Positions 4,385-10,358 of a DNA stretch of 10,358 nt are shown here, piece after piece; the first letter of the stretch is position 1; each line of letters opens with the position of its first letter. The notes below the pieces were generated by a model that was not told the DNA's origin, ran no database searches, and worked only from the letters and a program-made list of their open reading frames with translations. A program made the position numbers and the translations under genes. Origin of the DNA: Acidovorax sp. (lineage in GTDB: Bacteria > Pseudomonadota > Gammaproteobacteria > Burkholderiales > Burkholderiaceae_C); contig WOZN01000016.1 in the NCBI GenBank assembly GCA_011620245.1, forward strand, positions 1 to 10,358. Direction: 5' to 3'.

Positions 4385-6319
4385 ATGACATCCAATCCCC
4401 CACCAGCCGCCGTGCCCCTGGCCACACCGGACGACATGCGTGCGCTCATCCGCAGCAAAAGCCGTCTCAAGGGCCGCCAGCCCGAATATGCTGCCATGGC
4501 CGAGGTGGCGCAGCTGCTGGGGCCGCGCCTGGCTGGCGGGTTCCGGCGTGACTTGTTGATTGAATACCTGCACCGCCTGAACGACCATTTCGGCGTGCTG
4601 CACGACCGCCACCTGGTGGCGCTGGCAAAGCAGATGAACCTGCCCATGGCCGAGGTGTACGAGGTGGCCAGCTTCTACCACCATTTCGAGATCGTGCGCG
4701 GCGAGGACGCCCAGGCCCCGCGCCTGGTGCTGCGCGTGTGCGACAGCCTCAGCTGCAGCATGGCCGGCGCGCGCGAGCTGCTGGCCGCGCTGCCCGGCCG
4801 CCTGCGCGCTGCCGGGCAGGGCGATGTGCAGGTGCAGGCCGTGCCCTGCTTGGGGCGCTGCGAGCAGGCCCCGGTGGCTGTGGTGCACCAGTGCCCGGTG
4901 CCGCACGCCACGGTCGATGCCGTGCTGGAAACGGTGAGATGCAAGCCCAATCGGGCGCTGGCGCTTCATCCACAAGCGCTGGCAGCTATCAATTTTGATG
5001 TTGCCGGGCTGGTGGAGCAAAGCGTGCCTGCGCAGCCGGATGCGATCAGCCCCGCCCACACCGACCTGGCCACCTACCGCGCCCACGGCGGCTACCAGCT
5101 GGCCGCCGCGCTGGTCAATGGCGAGATGGATGCCGAGGCCGTGCTCACGGCCGTGGAAGATTCGGGCCTGCGCGGCCTGGGTGGCGCGGGGTTTCCGGCG
5201 GGGCGCAAGTGGCGCATCGTGCGCGAACAGTCCGCCCTCGCCGAGGGCCGGGCCGCCCCAGGCGAGGCGCCGGCCCCGGTCCCCGGAGCATACGGGGGCC
5301 CTCTCCCGTCTGGGAGCAGCGCACCACGCGAAGCGGGGGAGCGTGGGGGCACAGCCCTCATGGCCGTCAACATCGACGAGGGCGAGCCCGGCACCTTCAA
5401 AGACCGCACCTACCTCGAACGCGACCCGCACCGCTTCCTTGAAGGCGTGCTCATAGCTGCCCAGGTGGTGGGCACCGAGGCCGTCTATATCTACCTGCGC
5501 GACGAATACCATGGCTGCCGCGCGCTGCTGCAGGCCGCGCTCGACGACCTGCATGCCGAGCCCCCATGCCCGCTGCCGCATATCGAGCTGCGGCGCGGCG
5601 CGGGCGCCTATATCTGCGGCGAAGAGTCGGCCATGATCGAGAGCATCGAAGGCAGGCGCGGCGAGCCGCGCCTGCGCCCGCCTTTCATTGCACAGGTGGG
5701 CCTGTTCGGCCGCCCGACGCTGGCGCACAACTTCGAGACGCTGTACTGGGTGCGCGACATCGTCGAACGCGGCCCGCAGTGGTTTGCCGGCTTTGGCCGC
5801 CACGGGCGCCGGGGGCTGCGCAGTTTCAGCGTGAGCGGGCGCGTGCGGCAGCCGGGCGTCAAGCTCGCGCCTGCGGGCATCACGGTGCAGGAACTCATCG
5901 ACGAATACTGCGGCGGCATGCCGGACGGCCACCAGCTCTATGCCTACCTGCCCGGCGGCGCCTCGGGCGGCATATTGCCTGCGCGCCTGAACCAGGTTCC
6001 GCTCGACTTCGACACGCTGCAGCCCTACGGCTGCTTCATCGGCTCGGCCGCCGTCATCGTGCTCAGCCAGCACGACCGGGCGCGCGATGCGGCGCTGAAC
6101 GTGATGCGTTTTTTCGAGCATGAAAGCTGTGGCCAGTGCACGCCCTGCCGCGTGGGCACGGCCAAGGCCGCCGCGCTGATGGCGGCGCCGCAATGGGATG
6201 CCAACCTGCTCGATGACCTGGCGCAGGTGATGGCCGATGCCTCCATCTGCGGGCTGGGGCAGGCGGCGCCCAACCCCATCCGCTGCATCCGGAAATATTT
6301 TGCGCACGAGGTGGCTTGA
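4385..6319 (+). CDS. fdsB: NAD-dependent formate dehydrogenase diaphorase subunit, FdsG-FdsB fusion
   Basis: 644-residue NADH-reducing subunit of a cytoplasmic formate dehydrogenase, combining two proteins that are separate (FdsG and FdsB) in Cupriavidus. Residues ~20-185 are a NuoE/FdsG-like thioredoxin-fold domain with a [2Fe-2S] site at C119, C124, C155 and C159. Residues ~225-644 are a NuoF/FdsB-like domain. Its FMN/NADH motifs are GLRGLGGAGFPAGRKW (261-276), DEGEPGTFKDR (331-341) and GAYICGEESAMIESIEG (407-423), and its [4Fe-4S] ligands are C582, C585, C588 (SCGQCTPC) and C622. The order resembles HoxF of NAD-reducing hydrogenases, but the adjacent FdsA sets formate as substrate. Two repeat-like DNA insertions are translated: one in the inter-domain linker (~188-205) and one of about 40 residues (~283-322) between FMN/NADH motifs. 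The start is uncertain: an in-frame ATG at 4337 adds 16 residues, and neither start has a good ribosome binding site. Confidence 0.93.
   Translation: MTSNPPPAAVPLATPDDMRALIRSKSRLKGRQPEYAAMAEVAQLLGPRLAGGFRRDLLIEYLHRLNDHFGVLHDRHLVALAKQMNLPMAEVYEVASFYHHFEIVRGEDAQAPRLVLRVCDSLSCSMAGARELLAALPGRLRAAGQGDVQVQAVPCLGRCEQAPVAVVHQCPVPHATVDAVLETVRCKPNRALALHPQALAAINFDVAGLVEQSVPAQPDAISPAHTDLATYRAHGGYQLAAALVNGEMDAEAVLTAVEDSGLRGLGGAGFPAGRKWRIVREQSALAEGRAAPGEAPAPVPGAYGGPLPSGSSAPREAGERGGTALMAVNIDEGEPGTFKDRTYLERDPHRFLEGVLIAAQVVGTEAVYIYLRDEYHGCRALLQAALDDLHAEPPCPLPHIELRRGAGAYICGEESAMIESIEGRRGEPRLRPPFIAQVGLFGRPTLAHNFETLYWVRDIVERGPQWFAGFGRHGRRGLRSFSVSGRVRQPGVKLAPAGITVQELIDEYCGGMPDGHQLYAYLPGGASGGILPARLNQVPLDFDTLQPYGCFIGSAAVIVLSQHDRARDAALNVMRFFEHESCGQCTPCRVGTAKAAALMAAPQWDANLLDDLAQVMADASICGLGQAAPNPIRCIRKYFAHEVA
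4958..4999 (-). repeat. Palindromic repeat element copy 1, in frame within fdsGB
   Basis: On the minus strand the order is AATTGATAGCTG (4994-4983), 2 bases, AGCGCTTG (4980-4973), 6 bases, AAGCGC (4966-4961), then CAG. The same arrangement occurs on the plus strand in fdsA at 6680-6716; by hand alignment the two 37-bp cores match at 29 positions. The GCGCTT/AAGCGC arms form a hairpin, and ATCAA-TT-TTGAT (4988-4999) is a second inverted repeat at the edge. The element is read through as part of the FdsG-FdsB linker (ALALHPQALAAINFD). I recall similar sequences as common interspersed repeats in Comamonadaceae, unverified here. Confidence 0.75.
5231..5350. repeat. GC-rich repeat-like insertion translated within the FdsB domain
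   Basis: About 120 bases encoding a Pro/Ala/Gly-rich stretch (residues ~283-322) that interrupts the NuoF fold. The gap from GRKW to DEGEPGTF is about 54 residues, whereas E. coli NuoF has roughly 18. The DNA contains small inverted repeats, GCCCTC-GCC-GAGGGC (5234-5248) and CTCCC-GTCT-GGGAG (5303-5316). Its end (CACGCGAAGCGGGGGAGCGT, about 5325-5344) looks to me like a common intergenic repeat of Comamonadaceae; this is recollection, not a search result. Boundaries are approximate. Confidence 0.55.
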
Positions 6320-9228
6320 TGAATGCGCACACCTTTTCCGCCGCCGGGCCGCTGGTGCCTTTTGAACTGGACGGCCAGAGCATCACGGCCCGCCCGGGCG
6401 AATCCATCCTGCAGGCCGCGCAGCGCCACGGCGTGGCAATCCCCCACCTTTGCCACCAGGACGGCCTGCGCCCCGATGGCAACTGCCGCGCCTGCGTGGT
6501 CGAGATCGCGGGCGAGCGCACGCTCGCCCCCAGCTGCTGCCGCGCCCCCACGGCGGGCATGCAGGTGCAGGCTGCCAGCGCGCGCGCCCGCAAAAGCCAG
6601 CAGATGGTGCTGGAGATGCTGCTGTCGGACATGCCCGATGCAGGCTACCGGTGGAACGACGGGGAGGTGAATACTCCTGAATTGATAGCTGGTAGCGCTT
6701 GCTCAGCAAGCGCTAGAGGCCAATTTGACTCAAATTTTTCTGGCATTTCAGAAGCGGTCGGCCAGCATGGCGAGCTGAGCGCCTGGGCCACGCGCCTGGG
6801 CGTGGCGGTGCGCCCGGCACTCAAGGCCCTGCGCCGCCAGCAGCCCGCGCCCGACCTGAGCCACCCGGCCATGGCCGTCCACCTGGATGCCTGCATCCAG
6901 TGCAACCGCTGCGTGCGCGCCTGCCGCGAGGAACAGGTCAACGACGTGATCGGCCATGCGCTGCGCGGCGCACACAGCAAGATCGTGTTCGACCTCGACG
7001 ACCCCATGGCCGAAAGCACCTGCGTGGCCTGCGGCGAATGCGTGCAGGCCTGCCCCACGGGCGCGCTCAGCCCCGGGACGCATATCGGCTCGCAAAAGGT
7101 GGACCGCAAGGTCGATTCGGTGTGCCCGTTCTGCGGCGTGGGCTGCCTCATCACCTACAACGTGCGCGATGAAAAGATCGTCAGCGTCGAAGGCCGCGAC
7201 GGTCCGGCCAACCATGGCCGTCTGTGTGTGAAAGGGCGCTTTGGTTTCGACTACGCCCACCACCCCGACCGGCTCACGGTGCCCCTGATCCGCAAGCCGG
7301 GCGTGCCCAAGGAGGTGCGGCCCCATGGCGCCGACTGGCGTGACACCTTCCGCGAAGCAACCTGGGACGAGGCACTGGATCTCGCGGCCGGCACGCTCAA
7401 GTCGCTGCGCGACACGCACGGCCTCAAGGCGCTGGCGGGCTTTGGCTCGGCCAAGGGCAGCAACGAAGAGGCCTACCTCTTCCAGAAGCTGGTGCGCACC
7501 GGCTTTGGCAGCAACAACGTGGACCATTGCACGCGGCTGTGCCATGCCTCCAGCGTGGCCGCGCTGCTCGAAGGCGTGGGCTCGGGCGCGGTGAGCAACC
7601 CGGTTCATGGTGTGGAGCACGCCGAGATCATTTTCGTGATCGGCTCCAATCCCACGGCCAACCACCCCGTGGCCGCCACCTGGATGAAGAACGCCGCAAA
7701 ACGGGGCGCGAAGATCGTGCTGGCCGACCCGCGCGTCACCGATATCGGCCGCCACGCCTGGCGCACGCTGCAGTTCAAGGCCGACACCGACGTGGCCATG
7801 CTCAATGCGCTGATCCACACGGTGATCGACGAGGGCCTGGTGGATGAGGCCTTCGTCCGCGACCGCACCAGCGGCTTCGAGGCGCTCAAGGCCAACGTGA
7901 TCGGCTGCAGCCCCGAGGCCATGGCGCCGGTGTGCGGCGTTCCGGCCGAGACGCTGCGCGAGGTGGCGCGGGCGTTCGCGCAGGCCAGGGCATCGATGAT
8001 CCTCTGGGGCATGGGCGTGAGCCAGCATGTGCATGGCACCGACAACGCGCGCTGCCTGATCGCGCTGTGCGCTGTCACCGGCCAGATCGGCAAGCCCGGC
8101 GCGGGCCTGCACCCGCTGCGCGGCCAGAACAACGTGCAGGGCGCCAGCGACGCGGGGCTGATCCCCATGATGTTCCCCGACTACCAGCGCGTGGACAACC
8201 CGCAGGCACATGCCTGGTTCGAAGACTTCTGGGGTACCAGGCTGGATGAGGCACCGGGCTACACGGTGGTCGAGATCATGCACAAGGCGCTGGCGCCCGA
8301 CAGCGACCCGCACAAGGTGCGCGGCATGTACATCATGGGCGAGAACCCCGCCATGAGCGACCCCGACCTGAACCACGCACGCCATGCGCTGGCCAGCCTC
8401 TCGCACCTGGTGGTGCAGGACATCTTCCTGACCGAAACCGCCTGGCTGGCCGACCTGGTGCTGCCCGCCAGCGCCTGGCCCGAGAAGACGGGCACGGCCA
8501 GCAACACCGACCGCATGGTGCAGATGGGCCGCCGCGCTTTGAAGCCGCCGGGCGATGCGCGCCCCGACCTGTGGATCATCCAGCAGATCGCACAACGCAT
8601 GGGCCTGCGCTGGAACTACGAAGGCGAAGAGTCGGGCGTGGCCGCCGTGTACGAAGAGATGCGCCAGGCCATGCACGCCAGCATCCACGGCATCCGCTGG
8701 GCGCGGCTGGAGCGCGATTCGAGCGTGACCTATCCTTGTCTCACCGAAGACGACCCGGGCCAGCCCATCGTCTTCACCGAGAAATTCCCCACGCCCACGG
8801 GGCGCCTGAAGCTGGTGCCCGCCAGCGTGATCCCGGCGGCGGAGACGCCCGATGCCACCTACCCGCTGGTGCTCATCACCGGGCGCCAGCTGGAGCATTG
8901 GCACACGGGCAGCATGACGCGGCGCAGCGCGGTGCTGGACGCCATCGAGCCCATGGCCACGGCGTCGATGCATGGCGACGAGCTGGCGCGGCTGGGCGTG
9001 GCGCCCGGTGCGCTGGTGGGCATCCGCTCACGGCGCGGCATGGTGCAGGTGCGGCTGCGGCGCGACGACGGCATGCCGCGCGGCACGGTGTTCATGCCCT
9101 TTGCCTACGTGGAGGCGGCGGCCAACCTGCTGACCAATGCCGCGCTCGATCCGTTTGGCAAGATCCCCGAGTTCAAATACTGCGCGGTGGCGGTGGAGGT
9201 GTTGCAGGGCAATGGCGAGGTCGCCTGA
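6319..9228 (+). CDS. fdsA: Formate dehydrogenase catalytic subunit FdsA (Mo-bisMGD)
   Basis: 969-residue catalytic subunit that oxidises formate to CO2 at a molybdenum-bis(MGD) centre and passes electrons through Fe-S clusters to FdsGB and NAD+. It has no Tat signal, consistent with a cytoplasmic enzyme. In order: a NuoG/HoxU-like [2Fe-2S] domain (C45, C56, C59 and C73 or C74); two ferredoxin-type [4Fe-4S] motifs (C192/195/198/202 and C235/238/241/245); the catalytic-domain [4Fe-4S] (C269, C272, C276, C303); then the molybdopterin domains. The Mo ligand is C408 with H409 (HCTRLCHAS), and R601 (LRGQNNVQ) matches the conserved active-site arginine, at the same 193-residue spacing as U140-R333 in E. 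coli FdhF. An extra ~30-residue insertion (~116-149) contains a palindromic repeat. The ATG at 6319 overlaps the fdsGB stop by one base and has GAGGTGG upstream. fdsC and fdsD are not seen in the window. Confidence 0.96.
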   Translation: MNAHTFSAAGPLVPFELDGQSITARPGESILQAAQRHGVAIPHLCHQDGLRPDGNCRACVVEIAGERTLAPSCCRAPTAGMQVQAASARARKSQQMVLEMLLSDMPDAGYRWNDGEVNTPELIAGSACSASARGQFDSNFSGISEAVGQHGELSAWATRLGVAVRPALKALRRQQPAPDLSHPAMAVHLDACIQCNRCVRACREEQVNDVIGHALRGAHSKIVFDLDDPMAESTCVACGECVQACPTGALSPGTHIGSQKVDRKVDSVCPFCGVGCLITYNVRDEKIVSVEGRDGPANHGRLCVKGRFGFDYAHHPDRLTVPLIRKPGVPKEVRPHGADWRDTFREATWDEALDLAAGTLKSLRDTHGLKALAGFGSAKGSNEEAYLFQKLVRTGFGSNNVDHCTRLCHASSVAALLEGVGSGAVSNPVHGVEHAEIIFVIGSNPTANHPVAATWMKNAAKRGAKIVLADPRVTDIGRHAWRTLQFKADTDVAMLNALIHTVIDEGLVDEAFVRDRTSGFEALKANVIGCSPEAMAPVCGVPAETLREVARAFAQARASMILWGMGVSQHVHGTDNARCLIALCAVTGQIGKPGAGLHPLRGQNNVQGASDAGLIPMMFPDYQRVDNPQAHAWFEDFWGTRLDEAPGYTVVEIMHKALAPDSDPHKVRGMYIMGENPAMSDPDLNHARHALASLSHLVVQDIFLTETAWLADLVLPASAWPEKTGTASNTDRMVQMGRRALKPPGDARPDLWIIQQIAQRMGLRWNYEGEESGVAAVYEEMRQAMHASIHGIRWARLERDSSVTYPCLTEDDPGQPIVFTEKFPTPTGRLKLVPASVIPAAETPDATYPLVLITGRQLEHWHTGSMTRRSAVLDAIEPMATASMHGDELARLGVAPGALVGIRSRRGMVQVRLRRDDGMPRGTVFMPFAYVEAAANLLTNAALDPFGKIPEFKYCAVAVEVLQGNGEVA
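6680..6736 (+). repeat. Palindromic repeat element copy 2, in frame within fdsA
   Basis: Contains AATTGATAGCTG (6680-6691), then a perfect hairpin TAGCGCTTGC-TCA-GCAAGCGCTA (6693-6715), then a second perfect inverted repeat AATTTGA-C-TCAAATT (6722-6736). The core 6680-6716 matches the inverted copy inside fdsGB. It is AT-richer than the surrounding gene and is translated as LIAGSACSASARGQFDSNF, between the N-terminal [2Fe-2S] domain and the ferredoxin-type domain of FdsA. Confidence 0.85.
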
Positions 9229-9310
9229 CGCCGCGTGATCCGCACGCTGGCGGCAGGGCTTTGCGGGCATTGCTGTCTGTGGGGGCTGCTCCGGGGTAAA
9301 GTCTGCGCCC

Positions 9311-9886
9311 ATGACCGAGCGCCCCTACACCGACGTTGCCGTGATCATGCGGTGCGAGCATATCGACAACCGCTGGCAACCCTGGCGCTGGTCGCTGGCC
9401 GAGGTGGTGATCGATGCCCCTGCCTTCGGCACCGGGCCGCGCCAGCTTGTCAACGACGAGCGCGAGCAGCGCTGGCTGTTCCCGGGGTTCCGGGTCGAGC
9501 TGTTTCGGGATGATGCCGAGGGCTACCACCTCAACCTCACCTCGCCCGCCCCTTGCTGGTTTGTGATGTGGCGCCGCGATGAAGACCCCGGCACCGGCGC
9601 AATCGCGCTGGCCCGCCCGGTCGAAGTGAGCCTGAGCTACCACGACGCGGGCCGCTGGCTGGATGCGCAGGAAACCGTGGAACAGGTGCCTGCGGCGCCC
9701 GAGGTGGTGGAGGCCCTGCGCGCCTTTGTGGCCGGGCATTACCAGCCCGAGCCCAAGCGCCGCAAGCGCCCCGACAGCTTCCGTCCCCTGCAGGACCGGT
9801 TTGGCAATCCGGCCTCCGTGTCCACCGAAAAGCAGCGTGGCACAGGAGGAGGGGCAGGAGGGGCAGGAGGGGCAGGCCATGGCTGA
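9311..9886 (+). CDS. DUF3305 domain protein, formate dehydrogenase-associated
   Basis: 191-residue soluble protein that I recognise as DUF3305, a family of unknown function usually encoded with formate dehydrogenase genes and DUF3306. Characteristic stretches are NRWQPWRWSLAEVV (20-33), LFPGFRVELFRDDAEGYHLN (56-75) and SPAPCWFVMWRRDED (78-92). The C-terminus is different: a basic segment (PKRRKRP, 148-154) and a Gly/Ala tail encoded by a 9-bp tandem repeat. No signal peptide or membrane segment is apparent. It starts 82 bases after fdsA with only a weak ribosome binding site and overlaps the next gene by eight bases. I infer a role in assembly or activation of the formate dehydrogenase; the exact activity is unknown. 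Confidence 0.85.
   Translation: MTERPYTDVAVIMRCEHIDNRWQPWRWSLAEVVIDAPAFGTGPRQLVNDEREQRWLFPGFRVELFRDDAEGYHLNLTSPAPCWFVMWRRDEDPGTGAIALARPVEVSLSYHDAGRWLDAQETVEQVPAAPEVVEALRAFVAGHYQPEPKRRKRPDSFRPLQDRFGNPASVSTEKQRGTGGGAGGAGGAGHG
9847..9876 (+). repeat. Tandem 9-bp repeats doubling as ribosome binding sites
   Basis: Three exact copies of AGGAGGGGC lie at 9847-9855, 9856-9864 and 9865-9873, plus a partial fourth. They are in frame in the DUF3305 gene and encode its Gly-Gly-Ala tail. Each holds a Shine-Dalgarno-like AGGAGG; the last ends eight bases before the DUF3306 start at 9879, so the repeat also serves the next gene. Confidence 0.85.
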
Positions 9887-10358
9887 CGGATTTCTCGGGC
9901 GCTGGTCGCGCCGCAAGCAGGATATGTTGGCGGGCAAGCCGGTCGAAGAGCCGCCCGTTCCGGCCGCACAGGCCCCGGTAGCGGCGCCGAGCCAGGCAGT
10001 GGCTGCGCCTTTGGCTGCGGCGCGCATGCCAGGTGCCAATCAGCCTGCCGCCCCGGGGGCCGAGACACCGCCCCCGCCCACCTTGTCGGATGCCGAGGCC
10101 CTCACCCCCGCCTCCGACTTCAAGCCCTTTGTGGCCCGTGCCGTGTCGCCCGAGGTGCGCAACCTGGCCATGAAGAAGCTGTTTGCCGACCCGCATTTCA
10201 ACGTGATGGACGGCCTCGATATCTATGTGGGCGACTACACCCGGCCCGACCCGCTGCCCGCCGGCATGCTGCGCAAGATGGCCAGCGCCCACGCGATGGG
10301 TTTTTTTGACCATGAGAAGAACGCCGACGCCGAGACACCGCCTGATGCGCTGGCGGGC
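9879..10358 (+). CDS. DUF3306 domain protein, cut by right edge
   Basis: The first 160 codons of a gene that runs off the window without a stop. I recognise DUF3306 from the N-terminal FLGRWSRRKQ and the conserved block DFKPFVARAVSPEVRNLAMK (~90-109), then LFADPHFNVMDGLDIYVGDY (~111-130) and TRPDPLPAGMLRKM. A Pro/Ala-rich, probably disordered linker (~23-82) separates the two. The family is of unknown function and is typically encoded beside DUF3305 and formate dehydrogenase genes. The start is supported by the AGGAGG repeats eight bases upstream and by the family N-terminus. It overlaps the DUF3305 stop by eight bases, indicating coupled translation. Confidence 0.88.
   Translation, partial: MADGFLGRWSRRKQDMLAGKPVEEPPVPAAQAPVAAPSQAVAAPLAAARMPGANQPAAPGAETPPPPTLSDAEALTPASDFKPFVARAVSPEVRNLAMKKLFADPHFNVMDGLDIYVGDYTRPDPLPAGMLRKMASAHAMGFFDHEKNADAETPPDALAG

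Noticed and set aside
3222..4427. 401-codon minus-strand open frame opposite apbC
   Set aside because: Shadow of apbC with a His/Gly/Ala-rich composition and no motif.
4211..6307. Very long minus-strand open frame opposite fdsGB
   Set aside because: Antisense shadow of a GC-rich gene: rich in Ala, Arg, His and Gly with no domain, while the plus strand carries clear NuoE/NuoF motifs.
6748..8973. 741-codon minus-strand open frame opposite fdsA
   Set aside because: Low-complexity composition rich in His, Ala, Gly and Val; it mirrors the codon bias of the molybdopterin subunit and has no recognisable family.
9229..9310. Terminator or promoter between fdsA and DUF3305
   Set aside because: No hairpin plus T-run, and the only -10-like TAAAGT has no -35 partner at proper spacing.
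9537..10313. Minus-strand open frames opposite DUF3305/DUF3306
   Set aside because: Composition is that of an antisense shadow; the plus-strand genes match known families.

Overview
The window looks like a GC-rich betaproteobacterial chromosome, most likely Comamonadaceae (Acidovorax/Comamonas/Alicycliphilus-like). The reasons are the style of the formate dehydrogenase and ApbC proteins, the DUF3305/DUF3306 pair, and interspersed palindromic repeats of a kind I associate from memory with that family. No database search was possible, so the family assignment is an inference.

Left block (25-2761, minus strand): an arsenic resistance operon read right to left as padR-like regulator, arsD, arsA. 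ArsD is a metallochaperone that hands As(III)/Sb(III) to ArsA, the two-domain ATPase of an efflux pump. The membrane pump itself (arsB or acr3) is not in the window and would lie beyond the left edge. The regulator is not a normal ArsR. It is a PadR-type winged helix with three cysteines (C57, C62, C63) just before the recognition region, and it has a strong sigma-70-like promoter whose start would make a leaderless message. ArsD and ArsA each lack the third metalloid cysteine of the E. coli proteins.

Middle (2762-3218): about 450 bases with no gene I can name, forming the junction between the arsenic block and the housekeeping genes.

Right block (3219-10358, plus strand): apbC (Fe-S cluster carrier ATPase), then a cytoplasmic NAD-dependent, molybdenum-containing formate dehydrogenase made of a fused FdsG-FdsB diaphorase subunit and the catalytic subunit FdsA, then DUF3305 and a DUF3306 gene cut by the right edge. 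FdsGB and FdsA overlap by one base and DUF3305/DUF3306 by eight, so this is probably one transcription unit. FdsA oxidises formate at a Mo-bisMGD centre and passes electrons through several Fe-S clusters to FMN and NAD+ in FdsGB. ApbC could supply Fe-S clusters. The DUF3305/3306 proteins are probably accessory factors.

The main unexpected feature is in the formate dehydrogenase genes. Two copies of one palindromic DNA element, in opposite orientations, lie in frame inside fdsGB and fdsA and are read through as protein linkers. A third, GC-rich, repeat-like insertion adds about 40 residues inside the FdsB domain. This resembles the protein-coding palindromic elements known from Rickettsia.
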